From Christensenella sp036660175 (GTDB taxonomy: Bacteria > Bacillota > Clostridia > Christensenellales > Christensenellaceae), in contig JAVXBD010000072.1 in assembly GCA_036660175.1 (NCBI GenBank), forward strand, positions 1 through 6,915: DNA of 6,915 nucleotides, written 5' to 3'. Below are positions 1-6,316 of the stretch, piece by piece. A model generated the notes under the pieces. It had not been told where the DNA came from and ran no database searches. It saw only the letters and a list, made by a program, of their open reading frames with translations. Positions within the stretch are counted from its first letter, which is position 1. Every line of letters begins with the position of its first letter. Position numbers and translations under genes: made by a program.

Positions 1-6
1 TGATAT

Positions 7-33
7 AAAGAAAATCGCTTCCGTTGCTATTTT
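7..33 (-). terminator. Weak candidate intrinsic terminator after the membrane-protein gene
   Basis: Read on the minus strand just after the stop codon, AAAATAGC (33-26) can pair with GCGATTTT (18-11) around a 7-nt loop. The stem has one A-G mismatch, and a short T-rich stretch follows. It has few GC pairs, so it may be a poor terminator or chance structure. Its position directly after the stop codon is the main support. Confidence 0.3.
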
Positions 34-34
34 T

Positions 35-1795
35 TTAATTTGGAGTAGGAACCTCAATCAGACGGTATACTTTAGCTCCGCAAACTTCGTCCACGCATTC
101 AAAATCAACACCAATTCCATGGTTTTGAAAGAAATACATCTTGATAGCATCTGTATTAGGCGGAGCAATGATATAATAATGATCATTTAAAATCAAATCA
201 TCATAAATATTATAAATGCCATATTTTTCTTTTTGGTCATTATAGTAAGGACTGCGAGAGTACCAGCCACCCGTCAAAATATAATTTGTCCATGAATTTG
301 GCTCTGGAACATAAAGAATACTGTGGTCAACCAGCACACCAGAAGGCCCCATATAGACATTTTCGGGGTGCTTTTGCACATATTCGTGAATGGCTATATC
401 TGTTGCAATATCCGACTGTGTGGTGCGATTGATTTTTGTCGCATTGTAGCTGCTTGCAGCAGACAAATTCAAAAATAAGAATAAACAGCCTACGGTAAGC
501 GCAATTGCTGTAAAGGCACGATAGGCACGGGGGGCGCATTCTTTTAAATGAGCAAGCGAAGTACTTAAATGACGTGGATTGATTAGTACAAGCAAAAGAA
601 CTGCCGCAATAAAATAATGCGGATAGACAACACGAAACTCAGGGCGCTTCATCAGTACAAATAGCAGATGAAACAAAAACGGCATACATACAAGTGCAAT
701 TGCCAAGAATTTTTGCCGATTCATAAACATCACAAGTATAAACGCAATCAACATAAAGAGAATGGCATAAACCGTTTCAGGGGTGCGCAGACCGCCAGCA
801 AGCTGCAAAAATGCGGTGTATGGATCGGCGGAATATTTATTTGGAGCACGTGCATCGGTGATGATTTTTAAGTTCTCGGTGGTGTACTGCCTACCCTCTG
901 GATACATAAAAAGATTATACATAATATAATCATTAGAGGACCATTTTGCCTCGTCATAGGCTTCTCTGTAATCGTTGTAGTGAATCAGCCCAAAATCCGC
1001 AAATTCTGTACGAACTTTGTTAAACGCAGTGTATTCCTTTAATTCTTCGTCACTATTGCAAAAGGCATGGTTTACAAAAACAGCACCCATACACAAAAGC
1101 AGCGAAAGGGCGATTAAAATGACCGATTTCAGTGCTTTTTTCTTATGAATGACGAGTATGGTAAGTGAAAAACCAATTAGAATCAAGGCAAGTGTTGCAA
1201 GTACGCTGGTGCGTATCAGTGCGACAATGAGTGCATAAAGCACACCAAACACATAACAGGTAATACGCTTTTTCTTATCGTCAGTAAAAAATCCGTAAAA
1301 AAAGCTTATGCAGGAAACAGTGACACACGCATAAGCGATCATGGTATAAGTGAAGTTGCTTAAAAATACACAGCCAAAAATGGAGGTGACAAGCAAAACA
1401 AGAAGAAGTCCCCATTTTTTGCCGAATTTATCAAGCAAAATAGCATCAATGATTGTAAAAGAAGACATGAGTATCACAAGCATGATGATACCATACCAGT
1501 TGATGCTCGGAATAACTGTATACATCCATGAAATGATTTTGCCAAGAATGATGTTAATGTATACACCAAATCCCGTTGGTTCTCCAAAGCCGCCTGCAAG
1601 AAACAGATTGATGAAATAATCGTCATTGATGCAAAAATCAATGGTTGAAACGCAGCTATAAACAAAGACAAAAACGATGTTGATGAGTAAACTTAAAAGA
1701 ATATAAAACCAAAATCGCCGATAGGGTGTTTTTGAACAACCGCGTAACAGATGCTGTATTTTGTTTTTTGCAGGTGAAATAAAATCATGATTCAT
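35..1795 (-). CDS. Polytopic membrane protein, GT-C-type glycosyltransferase-like
   Basis: This 586-residue integral membrane protein has about 11-12 hydrophobic helices (near residues 28-49, 79-96, 101-121, 127-144, 148-170, 178-195, 198-216, 223-243, 341-357, 362-382, 391-406 and 427-447). A large loop (about 244-340) and a hydrophilic C-terminal domain (about 448-586) are probably extracytoplasmic. The loop after helix 1 carries an Asp pair in INDDYF (D58, D59). That is the position where GT-C glycosyltransferases, which use lipid-linked sugar donors, place their catalytic acidic motif. By analogy it may add sugars to a surface glycan or lipid; this is inferred from architecture, and I do not recognise a named family with certainty. 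The ATG at 1795 is chosen because GGGGA lies 6 nt upstream; an ATG at 1801 directly abuts that site. The frame stays open far upstream, but only as antisense to the aldolase. It is divergent from the aldolase and shows no operon partner in the window. Confidence 0.72.
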   Translation of the reverse strand: MNHDFISPAKNKIQHLLRGCSKTPYRRFWFYILLSLLINIVFVFVYSCVSTIDFCINDDYFINLFLAGGFGEPTGFGVYINIILGKIISWMYTVIPSINWYGIIMLVILMSSFTIIDAILLDKFGKKWGLLLVLLVTSIFGCVFLSNFTYTMIAYACVTVSCISFFYGFFTDDKKKRITCYVFGVLYALIVALIRTSVLATLALILIGFSLTILVIHKKKALKSVILIALSLLLCMGAVFVNHAFCNSDEELKEYTAFNKVRTEFADFGLIHYNDYREAYDEAKWSSNDYIMYNLFMYPEGRQYTTENLKIITDARAPNKYSADPYTAFLQLAGGLRTPETVYAILFMLIAFILVMFMNRQKFLAIALVCMPFLFHLLFVLMKRPEFRVVYPHYFIAAVLLLVLINPRHLSTSLAHLKECAPRAYRAFTAIALTVGCLFLFLNLSAASSYNATKINRTTQSDIATDIAIHEYVQKHPENVYMGPSGVLVDHSILYVPEPNSWTNYILTGGWYSRSPYYNDQKEKYGIYNIYDDLILNDHYYIIAPPNTDAIKMYFFQNHGIGVDFECVDEVCGAKVYRLIEVPTPN

Positions 1796-1801
1796 TATCA
1801 T

Positions 1802-1807
1802 TCCCCG
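1802..1807 (-). promoter_or_regulatory. Ribosome binding site that decides the start at 1795
   Basis: On the minus strand CGGGGA is followed by ATGATAATG. The first ATG (1801) touches the Shine-Dalgarno core, while the second (1795) has a 6-nt spacer. The second is therefore the better start; using the first would add only Met-Ile. Confidence 0.55.
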
Positions 1808-1819
1808 ACATACAAATTT

Positions 1820-1894
1820 TGTTTCAACGATATTTCGCAAAAAGATGAGTGCCAAGCTCCATAGAAGAATAAATTTAGTTTGTAAGTTGAAACA
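1820..1894 (-). repeat. 9-bp inverted repeat in the leader of the membrane-protein gene
   Basis: TGTTTCAAC at 1820-1828 and GTTGAAACA at 1886-1894 are perfect reverse complements separated by 57 nt. Both arms lie between the predicted promoter (1911-1939) and the start codon (1795), so the transcript could fold a long-range stem closing just upstream of the ribosome binding site. Whether it is an RNA element, a pair of protein-binding half-sites or chance cannot be told from one sequence. Confidence 0.4.
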
Positions 1895-1910
1895 GGTAAT
1901 CTCTATTAAA

Positions 1911-1939
1911 AATTTAACATTTTGAGCCTGATATGTCAA
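1911..1939 (-). promoter_or_regulatory. Sigma-A-type promoter for the membrane-protein gene
   Basis: On the minus strand a perfect -35 box TTGACA (1939-1934) is followed by a 17-bp spacer and TAAATT (1916-1911), a 4/6 match to the -10 consensus. Transcription would begin near 1904, giving a leader of about 110 nt before the ATG at 1795. Confidence 0.55.
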
Positions 1940-1949
1940 GTCATATGAC
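1940..1949. promoter_or_regulatory. Perfect 10-bp palindrome abutting a -35 box, possible operator
   Basis: GTCATATGAC is its own reverse complement. It directly touches the TTGACA -35 box of the leftward promoter and lies about 45 bp upstream of the rightward aldolase -35 candidate. An overlapping partial repeat (ATATG at 1931-1935, CATAT at 1942-1946) adds to the local dyad symmetry. The position suits a dimeric regulator, but no regulator gene is present in the window and no second copy was noticed. Confidence 0.35.
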
Positions 1950-1993
1950 AGAATGGTTGGCTTTATGAGAGAGATAATAAATAGCAAATTGCA

Positions 1994-2022
1994 TTGTAAC
2001 CTATCGGTATTGATGATAAAAT
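1994..2022 (+). promoter_or_regulatory. Candidate promoter for the aldolase gene
   Basis: TTGTAA (1994-1999, 4/6 match to TTGACA) and TAAAAT (2017-2022, 5/6 match to TATAAT) are separated by 17 bp. Transcription would start near 2029, about 44 nt before the ATG. A second, weaker pair (TTGATG at 2010-2015, CATAAA at 2033-2038, also 17 bp apart) overlaps it. Confidence 0.4.
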
Positions 2023-2072
2023 AAAAGTGTTTCATAAAACAACGATAAACAATATATAAGGTAGGTAAAAAA

Positions 2073-2906
2073 ATGGCTTTGGTAAACATGAACGAAATGC
2101 TGCAAAAAGCGAAAAAGGGAAAGTATGCAGTTGCAAATTTTGATGTATTTAATGTAGAGATGCTTTGTGGTGTGCTGAATGCGGCACAGCAGAAAAATTC
2201 TCCTGTGATTTTGGCATATGCAGAGGTTTTTGAACCGCTGATGAAATTGGAACTGTTTGCAAAAATGGCAATTGCCTGTGCAAAAGACGCAAGTGTACCC
2301 GTTTGTCTGCACCTTGACCATGCAAGAGGAATTGAGTTTATCAAAAAGGCAGTAGACAATGGATTTACTTCTGTGATGATTGATGCTTCGGATAAAAGCT
2401 TTGCGCAAAACGTTGCGGCAACAAAAGAAGTTGTGGCACTGTGTGCGCCTAAAAATATTTCTGTTGAGTCTGAGCTTGGACACGTTGGCGGACTGGAAGG
2501 ATACGAAACGGGATATGGAGATGAGATGACGTATACGCAGGTTGCTGAGGCGGCTGAATTTATAAAGCAAACAGGCATTGATGCGCTTGCGGTATCCATC
2601 GGTACGGTGCATGGTGTATATAAAAGCGAGCCAAAACTCAATCTTCAAAGATTGCAGGAATTGTGTGCGGCACTCAGTGTTCCGCTTGTGATGCACGGTG
2701 GTTCAGGCTTAAGCGAGGACGATTTTAGAAATGCTGTGAAGTTTGGCATCACCAAAACAAACATCTTTACAGATTTAACCATTGCTGCTCAAAACTGTAT
2801 CAACCATCATTTATTATATTTTGATCAGTGTATGGCAATCGAACAAGCGGTGTGCAATGAAGCAATCAAAAAATTAGAGCTGTTTAGCTCTGTTGGAAAA
2901 GCATAA
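2073..2906 (+). CDS. Class II ketose-bisphosphate aldolase (fructose/tagatose-bisphosphate aldolase family)
   Basis: This cytoplasmic zinc-dependent aldolase cleaves a ketose 1,6-bisphosphate (or a related sugar phosphate) to dihydroxyacetone phosphate and an aldehyde. At 277 residues it has the normal length for the short GatY/KbaY/FbaA-like group. Visible landmarks are LHLDHA (catalytic D82, zinc ligand H83), SVMIDAS (100-106), ESELGHVGG (132-140), GTVHG (H180, zinc ligand), MHGGSG (H208, zinc ligand, then the phosphate-binding glycines) and TNIFTD (N230, D234). The fold therefore looks complete and active. AAGG-TAGG lies 7 nt before the ATG, which supports this start. Substrate cannot be fixed from motifs: fructose-1,6-bisphosphate, tagatose-1,6-bisphosphate and the inositol-pathway IolJ substrate are all handled by this family. 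The gene stands alone, without kinase, PTS or transporter neighbours, between its own promoter and terminator. No gene symbol is given for that reason. Confidence 0.93.
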   Translation: MALVNMNEMLQKAKKGKYAVANFDVFNVEMLCGVLNAAQQKNSPVILAYAEVFEPLMKLELFAKMAIACAKDASVPVCLHLDHARGIEFIKKAVDNGFTSVMIDASDKSFAQNVAATKEVVALCAPKNISVESELGHVGGLEGYETGYGDEMTYTQVAEAAEFIKQTGIDALAVSIGTVHGVYKSEPKLNLQRLQELCAALSVPLVMHGGSGLSEDDFRNAVKFGITKTNIFTDLTIAAQNCINHHLLYFDQCMAIEQAVCNEAIKKLELFSSVGKA

Positions 2907-2936
2907 AGAGAAGGGATATTCCCTCCTCTCTTTTCT
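2905..2936. terminator. Intrinsic terminator shared by convergent genes
   Basis: The left arm 2905-2916 (AAAGAGAAGGGA core) pairs with 2920-2933 (TCCCTCCTCTCTTT) around a TAT loop, with only a two-base CC bulge. On the plus strand it ends in TTTT, so it terminates the aldolase, whose stop codon overlaps the stem base. On the minus strand the stem is followed by a short T stretch, so it may also serve the DUF2284 gene, which ends only 36 bp away. Confidence 0.75.
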
Positions 2937-2942
2937 AAAGAT

Positions 2943-3458
2943 TTAATATAAAACGATTCCTGTATTGGTGACGGTGTTCTTGCCATGGATATAGTCAAGA
3001 CCTGCGGCACTGCATAACTCTGAAACATTGATGCCGCACGCCTCCACAGAGGTGTTACGTAAATCTGGGTGTGCGCATGGAGCAGTGGGATAGGTGCAGG
3101 TTTCGCACAGCGAACAGCCGCCGCCGCCAAGCACCCACGCATATGGGAAGGCTTTTCTTGCTTTGGTGGAAATCAGTAAAAAGTTTTTACCAGCAGCAAG
3201 CATGCCTTCATAGTCAAAAGAATCTTCAAGCGGTGTGATAAACTGATAGACAATGCCATTTTGATAGCTTTGTATTTTTTGCTGTAATTCGCTGATTTGT
3301 CCACATCCGGGCGGACAGCCCCAGTTCTTTGCATAGTTTCCGCATGAGTTTGCGGCACAAAGATCACGTACTTCTTGATAAAAATGAATTTTATCAGGAG
3401 AAAGCGGAGCGGTGTGCATAGCTCCAAATTCTATTAAAGATTTTTCTATTTCGTTCAT
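2943..3458 (-). CDS. DUF2284 family cysteine-rich, predicted metal-binding protein
   Basis: This 171-residue soluble protein has ten cysteines arranged as in the DUF2284 family, whose members are predicted metal-binding proteins of unknown role. An N-terminal block runs C34-x4-C39-GNYAKNWGCPPGCG (C48, C52). A second block, GGGGCSLCETC (C115, C118, C121), is followed by C128 in APCAHP and then SVEACGI (C141). The CxxCxxC spacing resembles iron-sulfur cluster ligands, but no cluster is shown. No signal peptide or membrane segment is seen. The ATG at 3458 is chosen because GGGGGGAG lies 9 nt upstream and a promoter at 3517-3544 places the transcript start near 3510. A longer version from a TTG at 3509 would leave almost no leader. 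The gene converges on the aldolase and diverges from the GH3 gene, and neither neighbour reveals its job. Confidence 0.85.
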   Translation of the reverse strand: MNEIEKSLIEFGAMHTAPLSPDKIHFYQEVRDLCAANSCGNYAKNWGCPPGCGQISELQQKIQSYQNGIVYQFITPLEDSFDYEGMLAAGKNFLLISTKARKAFPYAWVLGGGGCSLCETCTYPTAPCAHPDLRNTSVEACGINVSELCSAAGLDYIHGKNTVTNTGIVLY

Positions 3459-3467
3459 GGCGATAAG

Positions 3468-3475
3468 CTCCCCCC
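3468..3475 (-). promoter_or_regulatory. Ribosome binding site that decides the DUF2284 start
   Basis: GGGGGGAG on the minus strand sits 9 nt before the ATG at 3458. No comparable site precedes the in-frame TTG at 3509, which favours the 171-residue protein. Confidence 0.65.
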
Positions 3476-3516
3476 ATTCTATTTTTATCAATGATACCGC
3501 TTTTGACAAAATAACG

Positions 3517-3544
3517 ATAGTAGAATCAAGCTATTTTTTGTAAA
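3517..3544 (-). promoter_or_regulatory. Candidate promoter for the DUF2284 gene
   Basis: On the minus strand TTTACA (3544-3539, 5/6 match) and TACTAT (3522-3517, 4/6 match) are separated by 16 bp. Transcription would start near 3510, giving a leader of about 50 nt to the ATG at 3458. Confidence 0.45.
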
Positions 3545-3636
3545 TAAATCAACAGGAAAAAAGAATAATTGCAGTAAAAGATTTTATAGTAGACAAAAAC
3601 GATACAGAAAAATACATCTGTCGGAGGATATGGGAA

Positions 3637-6003
3637 ATGACTAAACAAATCAAAGAAATACTTTCAAAAATGAGTTTAGAGCAAAAAGCGAGTTTATGTT
3701 CGGGTGCAGACGCATGGAATACTCACGCAATAGAATCGGCAGGTATCCCATCGGTATTGATGACAGATGGACCACACGGTTTGCGCAAACAATATGATGA
3801 AAAAACGGCAATGTTTGAACATTCTATGCCTGCAACGTGTTTTCCAGCGGCGGCATCAACTGCCTGCTCGTGGGATAGGCAGCTCTTAAAAGAAATGGGA
3901 ACGGCTTTTGGAAAAGAGGCGGCAGACCAAGGGGTTCAGCTTGTCTTAGGGCCTGGTGTCAATACGAAACGCTCTCCTTTGTGCGGACGAAATTTTGAGT
4001 ATTTTTCTGAAGATCCTGTTCTTGCAGGAGAGCTTGCGGCAGGCTTGATTGAGGGCATTCAAAGCACAGGAACGGGTGCGTGCATCAAGCATTTTGTAGC
4101 AAACAATCGGGAATCCTTTCGCATGGTGTCCAATTCTATGATAGATGAACGTGCATTGCACGAGGTATATCTGGCAGGATTCGAGCGTGCCATCAAAAAA
4201 TCAAAGCCATTTGCAGTCATGAGTGCGTACAATATGCTAAATGGTGTATATTGCGGAGAAAACAAAGAACTCATTCATGATATTTTGCGGCAGGAATGGG
4301 GATATGATGGGGTTGTTATATCGGATTGGGGTGCGGTTTATAATCGAGAAAGAGGAATAGCGGCAGGAATGGACATTGAGATGCCGTATTCTGGTGAGGA
4401 AAACACAGAACGAATTATAAAAAGTGTGCAGAACAAAACGCTTGACGAGCAGGACCTTGACGATTGTGTGATGCGGATTTTAAAGTTTGTTTTTCGATGT
4501 AAAGAGCAGAAACCTGATTCGACGTTTTCAATGCAGAATAACCATGATACGGCACGCAAGGTGGCACAGGGCAGTGTTGTTTTATTAAAAAACGAGAACG
4601 TACTGCCGCTTAAAAAAGGCATGAAAGTGGCACTGATAGGCGAGTTTGCAAAAAATCCACGCTATCAAGGTGCGGGAAGCTCTATGATTAACCCCTCTCA
4701 ATTGGAAAATATTGCGGAGGAATTTAAAAAGCAGGGTATTGATTTTGTGTATGCACAAGGATATGAAACGAAGCAGGACGAACCCAATGAAAAGCTGATT
4801 TTGCAGGCACAATTGTTTGCAGAGCAGTCTGATGTTGCGGTGATTGTTGCAGGATTGCCGCCACGATATGAGATGGAAGGCATCGACAGAGAGCATATGA
4901 ATATGCCCAACAATCAAAACGAGCTGATTGCACGAATTGCAAAAAACAAACCGACGATTGTACTGCTGTGTACGGGTGCGCCCGTGCTGATGCCATGGCT
5001 TGATGATGTTGCAGGACTTGTGCATTGCTATCTTGGCGGGCAGGCAGGTGCAAGTGCCGTAACAAGCATCTTGACAGGAGAGGTAAACCCCAGCGGCAAA
5101 TTGGCAGAAACATATCCCATGCGGTTGGAGGATAATCCGTCTTACTGCTTTTTTAACGATGACAGACACAATGTGGAGTATCGTGAGAGCATCTATGTGG
5201 GCTATAAATATTATCAGGCAACAGGTAAAAAAGTGCTGTTTCCGTTTGGATTTGGGCTTTCGTATACCACCTTTGCCTATTCGGATTTGAAGCTCTCACA
5301 GGAAACTTTTATAGAAACACTCAACGTAAGTGTCGCTGTAAAAAACACAGGAAAGCGTGCAGGGGCAGAGGTGGTACAGCTGTATGTTGGCAGAAAAGGA
5401 CAGCCAGAGAAAAAATTGGTGGGCTTTGAAAAAGTTTTTCTGGAATCAACCGAGCAAAAGACAGTACAATTTGAGCTTGGCGCAAGGGACTTTTCATTTT
5501 ATGAAAAAGGTTGGAAGCTATACGAAGATGCACAAATTTTTGTAGGTTCATCTTGTGAGGATTTAAAGCTTTCGGCAGACATAACGATACCAAACGGAAA
5601 TACAGTGCCTGACTATCCGCCTTGTGCAGATGGACATTGGGATACTGATGCGTTTCACAAGTTGTTTGAAAAAATGCCGCTTATCTCGTTTAGTACGCAT
5701 CCTCTTACAGTGAATGCAACGCTTACGGATTTTGAGGCAACACCAATCGGGCGCTTTGTAAGAGGCTTTGTTAAGAAATTTGCAAAAAAATTTATTCCTA
5801 CTGATAGTGAAGCAGGACAGGAAATCATGCTTCAATTATTAGAAGAAAATCCAATGCGTGCGATGGTATCCTTGTCTGGCGGAATGTTTACTTATGGAAT
5901 GTCACGTGGGGTACTGATGATTGTAAACGGAAATATTCTGATGGGGATTTTGGCACTGTTTATAGCAAATAGAAAGCGTAAAAAGCAAACCAAAAAAAAA
6001 TAA
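3637..6003 (+). CDS. Glycoside hydrolase family 3 beta-glucosidase with hydrophobic C-terminal tail
   Basis: This retaining glycosidase removes terminal beta-linked glucose (or a similar sugar) from oligosaccharides. It is 788 residues long and has no signal peptide, so it is probably intracellular. The N-terminal barrel (about 1-290) shows MTDGPHG (D44), GRNFEYFSEDP (R118), KHFVANN (K151, H152) and VISDWGA with nucleophile D230. The alpha/beta sandwich (about 305-545) contains EMEGIDR, with E414 the likely acid/base, and PFGFGLSYT (536-543). A fibronectin-III-like domain spans about 555-640. KHFVANN, rather than KHFPGHG, argues against an N-acetylglucosaminidase. The remaining 140 or so residues are atypical: a helical segment, an LSGGM motif (746-750), a hydrophobic stretch (about 758-777) and a Lys/Arg tail. 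GGAGG at 3623-3627 supports the start. The upstream gap holds no convincing promoter; a weak pair is TTGTAA 3538-3543 with AAGAAT 3561-3566. A strong terminator follows. Exact substrate is unknown. Confidence 0.94.
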   Translation: MTKQIKEILSKMSLEQKASLCSGADAWNTHAIESAGIPSVLMTDGPHGLRKQYDEKTAMFEHSMPATCFPAAASTACSWDRQLLKEMGTAFGKEAADQGVQLVLGPGVNTKRSPLCGRNFEYFSEDPVLAGELAAGLIEGIQSTGTGACIKHFVANNRESFRMVSNSMIDERALHEVYLAGFERAIKKSKPFAVMSAYNMLNGVYCGENKELIHDILRQEWGYDGVVISDWGAVYNRERGIAAGMDIEMPYSGEENTERIIKSVQNKTLDEQDLDDCVMRILKFVFRCKEQKPDSTFSMQNNHDTARKVAQGSVVLLKNENVLPLKKGMKVALIGEFAKNPRYQGAGSSMINPSQLENIAEEFKKQGIDFVYAQGYETKQDEPNEKLILQAQLFAEQSDVAVIVAGLPPRYEMEGIDREHMNMPNNQNELIARIAKNKPTIVLLCTGAPVLMPWLDDVAGLVHCYLGGQAGASAVTSILTGEVNPSGKLAETYPMRLEDNPSYCFFNDDRHNVEYRESIYVGYKYYQATGKKVLFPFGFGLSYTTFAYSDLKLSQETFIETLNVSVAVKNTGKRAGAEVVQLYVGRKGQPEKKLVGFEKVFLESTEQKTVQFELGARDFSFYEKGWKLYEDAQIFVGSSCEDLKLSADITIPNGNTVPDYPPCADGHWDTDAFHKLFEKMPLISFSTHPLTVNATLTDFEATPIGRFVRGFVKKFAKKFIPTDSEAGQEIMLQLLEENPMRAMVSLSGGMFTYGMSRGVLMIVNGNILMGILALFIANRKRKKQTKKK

Positions 6004-6025
6004 CAGACACAATAAAATAAAAAGC

Positions 6026-6072
6026 AAAACGCTACTGTATCGGAAATCATCAATCATACGGTAGCGTTTTTT
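6026..6072 (+). terminator. Strong intrinsic terminator after the GH3 gene
   Basis: AAAACGCTACTGTAT (6026-6040) pairs with ATACGGTAGCGTTTT (6056-6070) over 15 positions with a single G-U wobble. The loop is 15 nt and a run of T follows to 6072. It begins 22 nt after the GH3 stop codon. The upstream A run makes it potentially bidirectional, though no minus-strand gene ends here. Confidence 0.88.
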
Positions 6073-6191
6073 GTATGCAGTCAACCATGCAATAATCAAG
6101 CTGTACCATTTTTTTGGAGGAAAGAATCCCTTAAGGCAGAGGAAATTGCCGCAAATATTACGAAAGTATTAAAAAATAGTTAAGAATTTAC

Positions 6192-6220
6192 TGGACATTT
6201 CTTGAGGAATGCGGTATAAT
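6192..6220 (+). promoter_or_regulatory. Near-consensus sigma-A promoter for the repeat-protein gene
   Basis: TGGACA (6192-6197, 5/6 match to TTGACA), a 17-bp spacer and a perfect TATAAT (6215-6220) form the best promoter in the window. Transcription would start near 6227, leaving a leader of about 90 nt. Because the GH3 terminator lies upstream, the downstream gene is an independent transcription unit. The rest of 6073-6316 shows no gene I can support. Confidence 0.75.
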
Positions 6221-6316
6221 TTCAATTAAACTCGTAATAAATGATGATTCGATATAGCAGTCGTTTTATCTGACAGACAAAAATAAAAGCAAATTTTCTG
6301 AAAATAAGGAGTTCTA

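Noticed and set aside
1798..2641. Upstream extension of the minus-strand membrane-protein frame, which stays open to 2641
   Set aside because: It lies antisense to the clearly real aldolase, its translation looks nothing like the membrane protein that follows, and a promoter and ribosome binding site support a start at 1795.
2001..2696. 231-residue minus-strand open frame over the aldolase
   Set aside because: It is a Cys/His/Phe-rich antisense shadow of the aldolase with no ribosome binding site or family resemblance.
3459..3509. N-terminal extension of the DUF2284 protein from TTG 3509
   Set aside because: It has no Shine-Dalgarno site, would sit at the predicted transcript start, and the ATG at 3458 has a strong ribosome binding site.
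3590..3618. Promoter for GH3 formed by TAGACA (3590-3595) and TACATC (3613-3618), 17 bp apart
   Set aside because: The transcript would start at about 3625, inside the ribosome binding site at 3623-3627, and the -10 match is poor.
4585..5169. Minus-strand open frames across the GH3 gene (the longest 194 residues)
   Set aside because: They are antisense to a complete, motif-bearing GH3 gene, and their composition is typical of shadow frames.
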